From contig JAFMSR010000010.1 of NCBI GenBank assembly GCA_022818135.1, forward strand, positions 10,069,688 to 10,133,687: a stretch of DNA of 64,000 nucleotides, given 5' to 3'. The DNA comes from Saxidomus purpurata (taxonomy: Eukaryota; Mollusca; Bivalvia; Venerida; Veneridae). Below, piece after piece: positions 48,350 through 61,051 of this stretch. The position numbers were made by a program, and so were the translations under genes. Every line of letters begins with the position of its first letter. Within the stretch, counting starts at the first letter, position 1. A model generated the notes under the pieces. That model had not been told where the DNA came from. It did no database searches and worked only from the letters and a program-made list of their open reading frames with translations.

Positions 48350-48870
48350 AATTTATAACAATATCGTTAGATTGATAAATAAGGTTTCTAAAACCGGGAA
48401 CTTCAAAATGTTTCAGAATATTTGTAAATGACATTTCCTTATCTTCTACCTACTAGCCAAACAGGGAAGCTTAAATTTAAGATTTTCCTGAACCACACAG
48501 CTGTTAAATACTCATCAAGCACTAATTTATTTTTCACAGGATTTTGATAGCCTTTATTATCATGGTCAGTTATACATGTGACCAGAGGGCATGGATTAAT
48601 CAGTAAATTCACCTGGCGCTCTACGGCATGTTGACAACAAAACAACACTATAACTGCAATTATTAAACAATTATGAAATGGGGTTATTCATATGTTGAAT
48701 ATTCTATCAGATTTCTTCACTAAGGATAATAATATATTTAATTTCTCTTTTTTGTTTATTTTCTTATTTATTTATTTCTTTCTTTCTTTGTGTACAATTT
48801 TAAAGTTTTCAGGAGAGTGCATTATTTCTACTTGTGTACTTTATTTTACTGGTATTTATATTCAAAATTT
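48350..48870. other. interval between TAATTAC clusters
   Basis: AT-rich. A T-rich tract ending in 'ttttcag' at 48811 is followed by 25 open codons (ECIISTCVLYF...); no other exon evidence. Confidence 0.35.
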
Positions 48871-48874
48871 GACC

Positions 48875-49045
48875 AAAGTAATTGAAAAGTAATTGAAATG
48901 TAATTGAAATTACATGTGCTGTGTTGATGTAATTAATTAAATTACAATTACATGTAATTGATGAATACTTCAATTACAAATTACATTCAATAACAGCACA
49001 ATTTGTAATTAATCAAAGTCAATTACAATTACATTATTCACTTAC
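48875..49045. repeat. TAATTACAATTA low-complexity cluster 2
   Basis: Same vocabulary as cluster 1, more strongly palindromic. It ends at CTTACCCCATGCCTGG. Confidence 0.85.
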
Positions 49046-49049
49046 CCCA

Positions 49050-49440
49050 TGCCTGGTCAAGGATGAACTGATTAGCAATGATTATATTAACTGGTATAAA
49101 TGTATATATCTTTATTTCAGTCTCGTTCACATACATACAAACATATTAAGTCATAAAAATACACAATGTAACAACATATATGTGACCATTCTAAGACAGA
49201 ACTACAAGAGACTATACAACATATTAAACATAAACTATATCATATTGCACAAGATTTACACATGAAAGACTAACGGTATGTTACATTATAACACTAATAA
49301 CAGTTTCTAATATTATAATAAAATAAAGCTTAAAAAATTGGAATGAAGCACTGAAAGCTAATATAAACAGTAATGTGCAAATAATTAAATTGTTTAAAAG
49401 ATCAGATATCACCCCAATCAGATCGAAGATGAACTGATTA
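49050..49440 (+). repeat. short direct repeat pair GATGAACTGATTAGCA
   Basis: GATGAACTGATTAGCA occurs at about 49062 and 49430, with related CAGATC words before the second and before cluster 1 (48181). It may be the boundary of a dispersed repeat that carries the TAATTAC clusters. Confidence 0.45.
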
Positions 49441-49449
49441 GCAGCTACT

Positions 49450-50670
49450 TGATTTAGTTTCATGTATCTTAATATTTCAAAGTAGCTTGCTTTGATATGC
49501 ACACACAAAGAGAAGATTGCAAAGATTTGCATTGTGTTGGCTATATCTCTCGTTTTTGCTAATGTACTGTTGCTACTTATTTCAAAAGATCAGTGAAAGA
49601 ATCTGTAAGTTTCAACTGAGGTAGAATTACTAATATTTTTTTTTGCAGTATAAAATGTCAAACGTACTTAATTAAATGTAGAAGTCTACGTAAAAGCTAT
49701 ATATTCTGCCGGTATTGATTCACTCTTTTCCAGTATTATAATTTACAATATTGCTTTATTAATGAACAGAATGTTCCAAAACTCTTGAGTATTCACTATT
49801 TCATTGATTCGATTTTGTTTAATTGAAACCTCGACACGTTAAAAACAGCATTTATAACGAATAGTTATTTCACTGTCCGTTTTCCTGCTTTTAAAACATT
49901 TGTAAAAAGTACTGCAATATTACTATAGATAACTTCATTGCATTTTATTATATACTTTCATATTGCCCCGTTCACTTTGCCTTAGAGAGTTCGTTCAGTA
50001 TTTTACGGTACTGCACGTTGGTAAGGAATGATACTGAACGTTGGCAAGGGAGGGCGGTCCTAGCGATCAGCTGTACGGACTACTTTATTTGTTTGCAAAC
50101 ATCGTTTTAATGAGGTTTCTATGTCAAAGTTCGACAGTTTTTTACAATTAAATAAGCTACGGTCTGAAAATAAAAACGAAACTTTAATCAATTTCAAGTG
50201 GACGTAAAAGAGTTTCGTTTTTAAAAAGGTTCGAATTTTTTAGGGCACGCAATACCAGTTCTGGTTACGAAAGTTACTGGTACGTAGTTCAGCCAAGTAT
50301 TGATAAACAAAAAGGAATGATGTTTTGCATGTAGTCATAAGAAAAGAAAAAAACAATTTTAGGAACGTACATCAAATTGATGTATTCACATTTCAAAGTA
50401 CAAACCTGCATCCGTAGGAAAAGTCTTGCGTTTTTCAAAACAAGATGGTGGACGGCAACTGAAATTTCTTACCGTACAATTGGCGTCAACGTTTCTCCTA
50501 ATAAATGACGTCACGTATAAACAACAATATTGAATCGAGTATATTAATACGCAATAAAGAAAATGTACATGGTAAAATAGTACGCTAGTTGTCTGAGAAA
50601 TTTCAAGATTCATTTATTGTTTTTGCTAACAGAATGTCATTTTTGTTCATAGTCAATATGAAAGTATATA
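49450..50670. other. no gene recognised
   Basis: One TGACGTCA at 50516. A short frame on the minus strand (50386-50613) has no domain. Confidence 0.35.
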
Positions 50671-50677
50671 ATAAAAA

Positions 50678-50805
50678 GGTTATTGAACTTGTATGGCGAA
50701 ATATTACTTGAAACTCGTTGATTTGGCGGGAACAACTCGCAAGCTCGTTGTTCCCGCCAAATCAACTCGTTCCAAGTAATATTTCACCATACAAGTTCAA
50801 TAACC
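50678..50805. mobile_element. 128-bp near-perfect palindrome (foldback MITE?)
   Basis: GGTTATTGAACTTGTATGG...ATTTGGCGGGAACAA on the left is mirrored almost exactly on the right around AACTCGCAAGCTCGTT. Only a few mismatches occur over ~56-bp arms. The GC-rich centre in AT-rich DNA and the sharp ends suggest a mobile foldback unit. The flanks show no convincing duplication. Confidence 0.85.
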
Positions 50806-50809
50806 TATA

Positions 50810-52970
50810 GTATCTAACCCTTGGTAAGTATTATTCCTTAAACCTACATAGATTCATATTTACAACAGAACATTAAACATATCTGAACATGTCAGTTCAA
50901 TATACCATTGGAGCCATCTTCCACCTCACATCAATGTGAGCATATGTCATATTAACTACCCTTCTTGCAAAGGACAAATTCCGAGACGCATGATTATATT
51001 ATGACGATATCGTAGTTGCATTAATATGCAAATGTATAAACAGTGCATTGAACCCATTCCGTATGCACTACTATGCATATATACATGTAACGTAATATTG
51101 AAACAAAATAGTTTATAGATATCCGTAACCAAAATATATTAAAGCAACTCGTGCATGTATGTACTATTATGCATATAATGTAATATTGGAACTAAATGAC
51201 TATGTAATAGTTTATAGGCATCGGTGACTCGCAATATCTTTCAGCTATGAATAAATATGTGCCTGAAATGTCCATCAACGAGACCTCTAGCTGCACAGGT
51301 AAAACCAGAAATAAAACTCTTGATGAGAAATGCTCTGGAACCCTGTACCCGCGGCTGGCTTGGATTTCTCTCCGGACAAGAAACGGCGGGATGTTCTCGT
51401 TTCATGGCACTCACAAAAATAACTATGTTTTACTTAATGGCCTTACTTTAATAAGCACATAACAAAAATAAATGTTTAAAGAAGTGCTATACTGTACAAC
51501 AAAGTATGCTTAATAAATAAATCATTTACAAATTTACGTTTTAATTAATTAATGTCTATAACACATTTACAATAACACATTACAAGTGAACAACTGACTT
51601 ATATATTATATCACAGTAAATAAATAGCATTGATGAATCACTATAACTGATTTGTAATGCAATTACTCCCTTACAAAATATCTCACTATACGCTGGCTAA
51701 ACCGGCCAAACCAATTGGTAATACAGTGTCCGTGAGGACAAATGTAATCTGCTTCGCGATTTGCTTCAGAGTACTACTAGACTATATAAACATGTATAAC
51801 AAATACTAGTATTTTCCCCGACCTTAAACTTAAAAATAATATGTCTGTAAGCATTGATGCCCAACGCTGAATGACCATACAATTCAAATCATTCAACACG
51901 TTGACTCGCATAACTCGCGTTACTATGAATACCAACAAAACAAGATTTTGATTGGTCTATACAACAAAAGATCTATACCTATTCAAGGAAAATATTTCCC
52001 GCCTAATTCGCTCCGCTTAACCGGCGGAAAATATATTTTATTGCACTTATGTTTGTTTATAATTTTAAACCACTCTTCTTTGAAATTAATTGAAATGTTT
52101 AACATGTCGTCAAATGTATGACCCTTGGTAAAGTATTATTTATTACACTGACGCTAGTTTATATTCTTTGATAAGAATAAAAATGTTTAACAAGTCGTCA
52201 AATGGAATATTGTGAATCTTGTTGCAGATTTGTCTCCACCAGGTCTCAGGATTTTAGACCTCATTATTGTTATATACATGTATCATATTTATTTGTATAC
52301 GTAGTGTCGTACATGTTTCACAATATAATACATTTCCTGCAATAGTTAATTATTCTACAATAAAAAAACAGGGTTTGGATTTTAAATACATGTCTATTTC
52401 CATAAGTCACGAGAAATCTTTTTGAAGCACCTTAGGAAGACATACAATTGATTGTCAAATAAAGACAGTAGAAAAAGTGGAGGACTTTAGCATTCAAATT
52501 AGTCGTTTATTTTATGGTAAACAGCAAACAAGCCGTTTGACAAGTCCGGAAATATTTCTAGCCGCTCGCGATCATCAACTCTGTTTTCTGTGACATGCTC
52601 ACGTTACATAGCGTTGTTCTTTATACACGCAATGAAACACAAATCGCTGTACTGACTACAAACATTCGGAAATGAACTGAGCTATCAACTAACTCTGAAA
52701 AATCGATCACGGTTACTCTCGCAGCTCTAATTTGAAATGATGGACCGTCATCTCTATTCTAGCTCATGGATCTGCATCGTTTTGGCGTAAGACAGGCCCG
52801 TAAGAGTTTACACTATTATGATAAAACGTCGTATGTCTTATTTGTCATTGTTTGTACAAAAAATAAAACATACTATATGCTCTAATGTTTAAAAAAAAGA
52901 CAGGTTAGCACAACTGATTCATTACAACTTAGCTTACCCAAAGAAGAAAACATGACTTAGAAATGAAACC
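50810..52970. other. no gene recognised
   Basis: A small imperfect hairpin (GGAAAATATTTCCCGCC / GGCGGAAAATATATTTT) lies at about 51989-52040. Two overlapping plus-strand frames at 51247-51462 are unexplained. Confidence 0.35.
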
Positions 52971-52984
52971 GTGGCTGATGACGT

Positions 52985-53025
52985 TACCGTGACGTCACAA
53001 TCACACCTTTATAGCCAATACCACT
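52985..53025 (+). promoter_or_regulatory. promoter-like cluster: CRE, TATA-like, CCAAT-like
   Basis: TGACGTCA at 52990-52997, TTTATAG at 53009-53015 and GCCAATA at 53014-53020 lie within 31 bp. About 430 bp downstream, ATGAAGTTTTCATTTTGG runs directly into GTGAGT (53464), a strong donor. The combination is suggestive only. Confidence 0.2.
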
Positions 53026-53029
53026 TGCT

Positions 53030-53855
53030 TATTTGCAGACAGCTAGACCGAGTTACACTTTTTAAATTTCTGATGGTATGCCTTTTCCATTTTACGAACA
53101 TAAATCTTTATTTCGTCACATTGATGTATCTAGATTTTAAAAACTAACGTATCTTATAGACAATACATGTACATCAGGGTAGGTTATCATCAATGCTTCT
53201 GTATGTTTAGTTTCTTCTAAGTTAATAAATGTTAAAATGAAAAAAACACACACTTATTACTTTACAGAACAATCTGTTTAAAATATGTAAAGAGTGGAGA
53301 CAAAACTACATTTTAAAAGTAGTTTGATTCTTACATTTGATTTGGTTAAAAAATGAGTCGATGTTGAGTCACTAAATGTACCATAGATACCGTCAGGAAA
53401 AGGAAAAGAGGTCAAGTATTGTGACAGCATATATCCGATATTATCATGAAGTTTTCATTTTGGGTGAGTTAGGAACAAATTGCTAAATGCGACAGAAATG
53501 TCACGAGTCTGGAAATAGACCTATCTTTTTTTTATAAATATACATCGATTTAAACCTGCCTTAAACATCCATCTATAGTGGCCAATTGATGTACTGGGAG
53601 ACCTTATACATTATGTACTTAATATTAACAAGAAATACCTTTACTAAAGATAAACGACTTTGAGCCAAAAAAGATTCCCGAGGGCCGGATATTCCAATCT
53701 GCACCTGAAGCCATTGACAGAATATCGTAAACAGTATGGTATTAATTTATAAAACAGGCACCTACACAGTGATTGGCAGTCTACTTTAAGAAGAGGGTCG
53801 TATACAAATTCCATTCACCGCGCTTCCAGTTGTAACATTTGATTGGTCCAAAAAG
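53030..53855. other. no gene proven
   Basis: Includes the six-codon ATG segment MKFSFW next to GTGAGT at 53464. Otherwise unremarkable. Confidence 0.35.
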
Positions 53856-53858
53856 TAG

Positions 53859-54023
53859 TACATACATACATACATACATACATACATACATACATACATA
53901 CATACATACATACATACATACATACATACATACATACATACATACATACATACATACATACATACATACATACATACATACATACATACATACATACATA
54001 CATACATACATACATACATACAT
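53859..54023 (+). repeat. (TACA)41 microsatellite
   Basis: 165 bp of TACA units without visible interruption. Open TYIH and MYVC repeat frames on the two strands are artefacts. Confidence 0.98.
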
Positions 54024-54029
54024 TTTCGA

Positions 54030-56200
54030 GATGATTCTTTTATGTTTGTTTGTATGTGCTATGTCTTACTTTTTTATTTATTTCCTAATGTTTTTTCACA
54101 ACGTTCATAGTAAATGGAGAGATTTGCGTTTTTGTTAGCTTGATCATTTACATTTCATTGATAACTTCCTTTAATTATTTTTATATGATCCAAAGTTTTA
54201 ACCGGTTCGTGTGGGTAATCATAATCTTTTTCCCCTAAAATTATTCACATAAAGAAAGCGGTACTATATATGATCCATACTCACAATTGCTATGGCAGAA
54301 TAGCTTATCTACAACACCTAAGAGTCTTTTACTCTCGCATTGAAATAAATCGTGAAACTGTAAAAAGGAAAAAGTATTTTCCAAGACTTACAACATTGAG
54401 ATCAGCATCAAGTCTAAATTTATTTAGTTTATACCTTAAATTGGGATAGCATCCGTCTGCTGGTTTGAACTCATTAACTAATCCATTTTTGACAGTGTAA
54501 AGATGTTATTTAATGCTTAATTCGAAATTATGAGAAAGATTAATGCATTTCCTACCGTTGATACATACAGTGTCACTGATCGTGTTGGTTACTTTCGCAT
54601 TTGAAGTTGAACTTCAAAGGTTTATACTCGCAGATTTTCACACAAAATGTTTAAATACCCAATTCTCAAGAGATCAATTATTGATCATCCATAAGCTTTG
54701 AGTCACGTGCACTTACAGCCTTCATATTGCGTGTACTTTAGATAAAGTTCACGTATTGATCACACCTCTTTCAAACCTACTTTGTGTATTGCATTCATCC
54801 TAACTCTAACGTTATGCAATAGCTGTTTCTACACGTTCAGCGTCAGTTTGTTCAATCAAAAGGTGCCTTATATCCGAAAAAAAAATAAAACAAATACAAT
54901 GTACCGTATTGATATAGAATAATTTCTAACAATGGTGATCGTAAAAGACCCCCAGTTGTCAAAGTGTTGAAAGATTCGCTTTACCATCATGACATCAGTC
55001 CCTGGTCATGTCATTTCAGTCTATCCTGCAGAACTCTACCTTACCTAAATTTTGAATTATCCCCCTTTGTTACATTTTCTTGTCCAGATACTGAAGACAA
55101 TTCTGTATGTGTTCCGAAATGTTACATGTACTACAGTTTGAGGGAACTGGTTTCGCAATCAAATTAAAAATAAAATATAAACTGGTAAGGATAAAACAAA
55201 TAGAACTAAATAATTGTTGAATATGAAATATGTCTTGAAAAGATTCAACTGAAGCAAGAGTCATAACCAGTGCTTTCATTCCAATCCGGATTATTTATAT
55301 TTTATATTACCACGTGATGTTTGAAATAACTGAATTCTTAAAACACACATAGCTCTCGTTATGGTGTATCCGTGTCAAATTACAGGCCGTTGTAACATGT
55401 CAGTGGTATGACTCCTTTCGTAAAGCATGATTAAATTTTACTCAGTGACTAAAACAATTTTCTAGCTTGGTCATTGTCTCCAGAACATAAGATAATACAG
55501 AACCGGATAGTGGTTTAAAACCACATTAAAGACATTGTAATTAGCATTCATTTTCACAAGCTCTGAACGCAATACACATTTTTTTTGTCTTTTGTTGTTT
55601 TATAATTTCGTTTTCTCGGAAACGACATCATAGTTATTTTGAATCTGTGGAATTTGTTCAAGACACAGACGTAAAGCGCAAAAAATACAGGTTGTGTTTC
55701 TGATCAATTCATAGCCCGCCTACATAATAGCGAAAATATATAAGTAGTCTTTTGTAACCGCAATTTTGGTGTTAAAGTAACGCAATTTTGTGGGCGTCAT
55801 TTTACATCTGTTCGTGTTTTTAATAATGTGTCTGACTGTCATCTATCAATATGTTACATCTCCAATGCTTCATCAATATATAGGAAAGGGACAAAACATT
55901 TTCCTTCTATGGTATATTGATATAAGCAAGCTTTAACATGGTTATCTGGACAGAGAGGCATAGAGCGTGAGCACGTATTGTAAACATTTATTTGCTACTG
56001 TTTTAAAATATTCTCGAGTTGTCGTTCAGTCCTTCAATGTAACAAGAACTTGTGCAATACTTGAAAAAGCACTCACTTAAGCTGCACTTTTCCAGACAGA
56101 AATATTAGGTTACAAAATTACTTTACATTTATTCTTATTTGTTTTATTTTAAAAATATTTCTGAAATATTAACTCTACTTCATGATTTACAAATGTAAAT
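54030..56200. other. no gene proven
   Basis: A pyrimidine-AG at 55088 (ttttcttgtccag) is followed by 25 open codons (TEDNSVCVPKCYMYYSLREL...) to TAA; not sufficient for a gene call. Confidence 0.35.
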
Positions 56201-56206
56201 TAACCA

Positions 56207-57032
56207 CGGTATTCATAGTCAATCGAGTGCATTAATATGATTAAAGCACTCGGAAAAGAAGGCGGAGTTTCGGACAAGGAAGTAGCCCTTCCGACTTTTC
56301 TAATTACTCCCTCGCAGGAAATAAATTATAGAAATAGAAATAATATCTGTATAAATACATCAGGCGCATGAAATAGTTGTGTTTAAGAACCTAAATATTA
56401 TTTTTGATTGCGTCAAGTAAGCCTTAGAATACCTTCACCTTGTTTTCCTTTAAAAAGGCTAAGAAAATTCAGGATTGACGTCATACAATGTTTTGATTCC
56501 GGGAGACAAAACAATGAATGAAAACGTTGACGTCATCACACTGACGTCATTACTCCACGTTAAAACGTTGTACAGTTCAAATTAACGGTACGCATTTCTA
56601 TCGATTGGCTGCTTTGTTAGGTTCTGAATCTGACATCTTCGCATAGTGTCAGTCAGGTATTTCTTTTATATTTTATGTATTAGATGATTAAACTAAAATA
56701 AAGTTTGTATAATATAGTTATGTTTTGATATCTTGAATGGTTGCCCGAATAGGGGAGTGAATTCCAACAGCTACTATTTAGCTGTTTTACACATTACCGC
56801 CGAACTGAAAAAAGGTCCGTAGTAGTTACGATAGTTTTCAAAAAATCGGCTTAAGAATCGAAATAATCTATGTCTTGGAGGCTTTATCGAAATAGAAGCA
56901 TTTCCCGTCGGTAATGGCCTGCGTAATAACTCACTCGGGCTTCGCCCTCGTGAATTATTCCGCCAGGCACATCACCTCCGGGGAATGCTTCAATTTCGAT
57001 AAAGCACTCCAAGCCATAGATTATTTCTTAAG
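56207..57032 (+). mobile_element. ~830-bp dispersed repeat, copy 2
   Basis: Full-length partner of 28196-29038 in the same orientation, about 28 kb away. It differs mainly by short indels. The terminal hairpin spans 56862-57026. It carries three TGACGTCA (56476, 56528, 56542), the last two 14 bp apart. The 67-codon frame at 56914-57117 starts in the hairpin and is not conserved as coding in copy 1. Confidence 0.87.
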
Positions 57033-57039
57033 TATGTTT

Positions 57040-58530
57040 ACTTTCAAACAGTATGAAACCGCCATGCATAAAAAATACTATGATTTGAAAAATGCGCTTT
57101 CGTTGTACAAGAATTAACTTTTGCCTAATTAACAAAAGCTTTTTTGACATAATGCTCTCAACAAGCTTTCGGAAAGCAGTACTCTAAGGAAGCTATCCCA
57201 AAGAATATTCTATTTTTGCAATGCTTGCTGTAAAGCCGGCTTAATTAAACAGAAAAAAATGTTTGTTTATTGACTAAAGCATGAATTCATCGGATTGAAA
57301 AATCTATGCCTGTTTTGAAATTATAATATGATGTCAGTGCGGTTTTGACACCGAACTTGTAAAAGTACAATAGTGTCTGTACGCAAATAATACCGGTATT
57401 CTACAATCCATTTCCCTCTATTCAGTCCTGCCTATTCATCTACGGTTGAATTCAAATTATCAATGTCGATGCCTATTCCAATTTAACAAAGCTGCGCTTC
57501 CCTCATCAAATGGTTGATCGATTTCTTTTTCAATGTATTTCTACTACATATTTCTTCACAGATTTGCTTCCAAATGTTCCTTGTTTTCCTAAATTTAAAT
57601 ATTCATGCTCAATGAAAGTTACTGTACCGCTTGTTAGTACTGTCAGTATTTTGATTAAGAGCTTGGCATAACATACATCTCAGATATAGCTGAGTTATAC
57701 TTTTAAATATGTTCCTATTCAGTCTATTAAAACGTTTTTCTGCTTATGCGAGACAAATGCTTTCTGAAAATCTTAAAATTTAAATACAGATAGACAGGCC
57801 TCTTTCGATACTAAGATAATTGCTCCGGGCCCACTTTGTTTAAAACTGCTCGTTCCCCAATTTAGCTATAAAACGTTTAAGGAGGAGAATTGCGACAAAA
57901 AGAGAGCTGCATTCAATTAAAATTCGTTTAGTTTACACTTCCCATGGGAAAGACAGTTCATTTGCTGGTGCGAACTGATTATCTTGTCCATTAGAATGAT
58001 CGTCACCAATAAAAAAGTAATGTAACATTTTATCAGAAAATTATGTCAATGATCAAAGGAATTTCTTGTCTTCGAGTGATAATGTCAGCTAAATTCACGT
58101 AAGAGGTTGACTTTTTCAGGTAATTACACCAGGATGCATCGAGTGACATACACAAATAGTTTCTGCTACAGCATTCACATTAGCAAAACTATCATGCTCA
58201 TATCTTTCTGTACAAACAAAACACTATCACTGTATCATGGCAATAGTTGTGCGGTAGCGAAACCTCAGAAATCAAAGTGTTTTAATGGGGGATAAAACAC
58301 TAAGGTAATATTAACATCTGATGTCCGTGTACATTTGGTAATGTTTTGAAATTAAAAAAAGATATAAACCGAAACATGAATTTAAAATAGTGTTACTTTA
58401 TCACAAACTTTTATGCTTTCTAACTTTGTAATAATGTTCCAAAACAATATCTAGGCGCACCGTTTTTGCTGTTATCTAAGACTAAACGATTTTCTTTCTC
58501 CCTGTACCTAAAGTCGTACATGTAAGACCC
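57040..58530. other. diverged duplicated DNA with exon-like segments
   Basis: 57440-57560 resembles 61345-61450, and 57850-58105 resembles 43420-43800. Pyrimidine-AG sites precede open segments at 57562-57671 (LLPNVPCFPKFKYSC...) and 58120-58295 (NYTRMHRVTYTNSFC...GNSCAVAK, five Cys in all). If coding, both begin in phase 1. Chance remains likely. Confidence 0.3.
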
Positions 58531-58537
58531 ACATCTA

Positions 58538-58740
58538 TTGGTCGATTAGTTAAAGCCGCTGACTCATAATTATTTTTTATTTATGAGCCCAAGGTTCGTT
58601 CTCTTTATGTAAGATAAGTGGCAATCTTGTACGGAGGATAGATGCATGTACTGGTCCTTCCCAGGAACTGGTTTTGTATACTGCATTCTGTAAATGTCTC
58701 AAATACTGTTGAAACGGCGCTGAATCTCAAGAAAATAATG
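58538..58740 (+). mobile_element. degraded tRNA-derived SINE
   Basis: 'ggtcgattagttaaagccgc' (weak A box), 'cccaaggttcgttctc' (weak B box), then 'actggtccttcccaggaact' as in the copy at 61052. More decayed than that copy. Confidence 0.6.
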
Positions 58741-58933
58741 TTCAATATGTGCCCGTTTGTTGATATCACAAAATCATGCTCTTTTTAATATCGACCAGCC
58801 TTCATGATAACTAAATCTAATAACAGCATCAGGGGCTCTCATTTATCATACATTAAATGAAACTTCTAACGCACCAACTGCATTTCACCTTCTTGATTTA
58901 ATCATCAACCTTTCCAATATCTGCCAGCTTATT

Positions 58934-58955
58934 GCGGGCCGCAGAAGCGGCCCGC
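58934..58955. repeat. perfect GC hairpin
   Basis: GCGGGCCGC-AGAA-GCGGCCCGC. All-GC arms in AT-rich DNA, immediately inside the left foldback arm. Confidence 0.85.
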
Positions 58956-59307
58956 TATATTTAGAACGGGATGGAGACTTAAGCACTAGATTGAATATAT
59001 GCGTCTCTCTTCATTTAAAAATTGAGGTACTTCTAAGATGAAAACTGTAGACACAGTCATTTGTATTCGGAAATGCAAGAGTTGTCGTTCCTTATTGAGT
59101 TGTCGTTCCTTTCATAGAGAAAAGGACGTTTCATATTTCAGGCGCCATCTTCGCTGAGAAAAATGACAATATGATTTCTTTTTACCCCTATACAGCTTTT
59201 GACATTAAAGTAACGAAGCACATTCTACTGCAAAATCTTCGATTGCCTTTTTAATTATCGGCCTGTACAATATCATATTAGCTTATTTTTTTCAGTCATC
59301 TGTGTAG

Positions 59308-59395
59308 GTGGTGACCGTGGTGTACTGCACCTGTAACTGTATAGGTGTCCTATTTCGAATGAGTTCGAATCCCATCAAAACCCAATTTTTTTTTT
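59308..59395 (+). mobile_element. tRNA-like SINE head with poly-T tail
   Basis: 'aggtggtgaccgtggtgtac' followed by 'gagttcgaatcccat' (good B box), then a T tract at 59385-59395. The A box is poor. Confidence 0.5.
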
Positions 59396-59799
59396 TATTC
59401 TTCTATTTTACTTATTATTTTCAGCTTTTAAACCATTTTTAAATGTTTTACGGCAAATAATCATAAACATCTTCATTCATGTTAAACAAATCAGGATATT
59501 GGCAATGAAAAATTAAGACATACTGCATACATATCATTCGATAACAGTAAAGTGTCGATACTACAGGACAGTCAGTAGATGTGGTGTCGTGTCAGGTTTT
59601 GCTTGTTCAACCATAATTGGTTTCCTTGAGTTCTTTCGGGGCCATGCCTCAACATCAACCATCACCAATTTGCAAAATATTTACATGTCAGTTTTGTTTA
59701 TGGGCCCGTTGTGATACTTTGTATCACAGTTTTTCTTGTTTTTATCTATCGATGCATGAAAGCTATCATGTCTTGCATTTAAGAAGACATTGGATAGAT

Positions 59800-59998
59800 A
59801 CTTCCGGTACATGAATTTCAAAATGGTCAAGTGATACAAATTTCATATGGAAGAGAATTTTAAGAGTTGGGTTTCCAAGGAAGAGCATGAAGGCAATATC
59901 CCATGTTAAGATTACGGATGTGTAAACATTGAAATAAAATTCTCTGTCATATAATTTGTACTACTCGATCATTTTGAAATTCATGTAACGAAAGTTTT
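59800..59998. repeat. inner inverted pair of the foldback element
   Basis: CGGTACATGAATTTCAAAAT...GAGAATTTT (59804-59862) pairs with AAAATTCTCTGTC...ATTTTGAAATTCATGTAACG (59936-59990), at about 85% by eye. Confidence 0.8.
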
Positions 59999-60129
59999 AC
60001 CCAGTGTCTTGACAAAGCTTTTGTTCACCAACAGCTTAAAGCAAGATGGTAGATATTGGAAGGGCTGATAATTAAATAAAGAAGGAAGAATGCAGTTGGT
60101 GCGCTAGAAGTTTCGTTTAGTGAAGATCA

Positions 60130-61045
60130 ATAGTTGGGTTCATATGCACTTTCTTTCTACATTTATGTATTCAATTTACAACAACACCATATGTAAGTCA
60201 CGTGTTATGGTATAAACTTTGAGTATTAAATAAGCAATAAAACTTTCAAACTGAAAATAGTGAAGAAGTAAAGAAAACATTATTATGTTAATACTAATCG
60301 TGACGGTATTAATTATCGTAAGAAATATATCCCTTACATACGTCTTATAACATGTACACCTCATATTTGAAACAAAATATTGAAAAAATCAGTTTGAAAA
60401 CATTATTGACAATAACAAATAGATCCCCGCCAGTTGAAGATGGAAGGCATTATAACCGTTGGTTGCTCAATTTTGCAGCATATATTTTTGACAACCCAGC
60501 CTGTTTCTTGTATATATATAAACTGTGATTTTTATCATATCTAAACAAGACTGACTGCATTTGTGGACGTGAAGAGATGATTGTCAAAATTGTCGGTGGA
60601 CATGCACCAAGACCCGTCAGTATAAGCTTTGTCAATGTTTGAAGACCAATAATGTGAGAAATATAACAAGTTTGTCTTATGGAGCTATATGATGTTCTCA
60701 AGCTGACATTCAATGTAACTTACACAAGACCTTACTCCTCCTTCCGTCAAAATGATTTTCAGCTTAGGGTTTCAACGCTAAGGTTTAATTTAATTAAATT
60801 TTATTGAAGCTATTAGTTTGACGTTTAATGAAATCCATGATTGAAGCTTTTATTGTGTCAAACGGTTTCCACGAGTTTATAAAACAGCTCAAGCATTAAT
60901 TGTCATCATGGTGATTATTAACTATGCCATATAAAAAATCTAAAGCAACTTTCGGAAAAGCTACAGTAATTTTAAAACGAACCAATAAAAACAACTGTTT
61001 TGCCATGCGTGTTGCTTAAAAAGTAATGTTAACAGGCTGGAAGGT
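60130..61045. other. no gene proven
   Basis: A 36-codon plus-strand open stretch ends at about 60640 and reads TDCICGREEMIVKIVGGHAP. It superficially recalls a serine-protease activation site but lacks the conserved downstream residues. Confidence 0.3.
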
Positions 61046-61051
61046 TATATG

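Larger units (their letters stand above)
58850..60124. mobile_element. 1.27-kb foldback element, mosaic interior
   Basis: The outer arms 58850-58932 and 60045-60124 are diverged inverted copies, sharing GAAACTTCTAACGCACCAAC, GCATT, CTTCTT and CTTTCCAATATCTGCCA with few changes. Inside are a GC-rich 9-bp hairpin, a tRNA-like SINE head and a second inverted pair at 59800-59998. The 65-codon plus-strand frame at 59617-59814 has no domain. No target duplication was identified. Confidence 0.7.

Noticed and set aside
53781..54138. Frames of repeated MYVC and TYIH
   Set aside because: Product of the (TACA)n microsatellite.
59147..59252. 36-codon open segment after 'catatttcag'
   Set aside because: Within the mosaic foldback element; about one in five acceptor-like sites would show such a run by chance over three frames.
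60529..60640. Serine-protease exon (CICGREE...KIVGGHAP)
   Set aside because: IVGG alone is a four-residue match; the residues that normally follow in trypsin-like enzymes are absent and the frame stops after about 36 codons.
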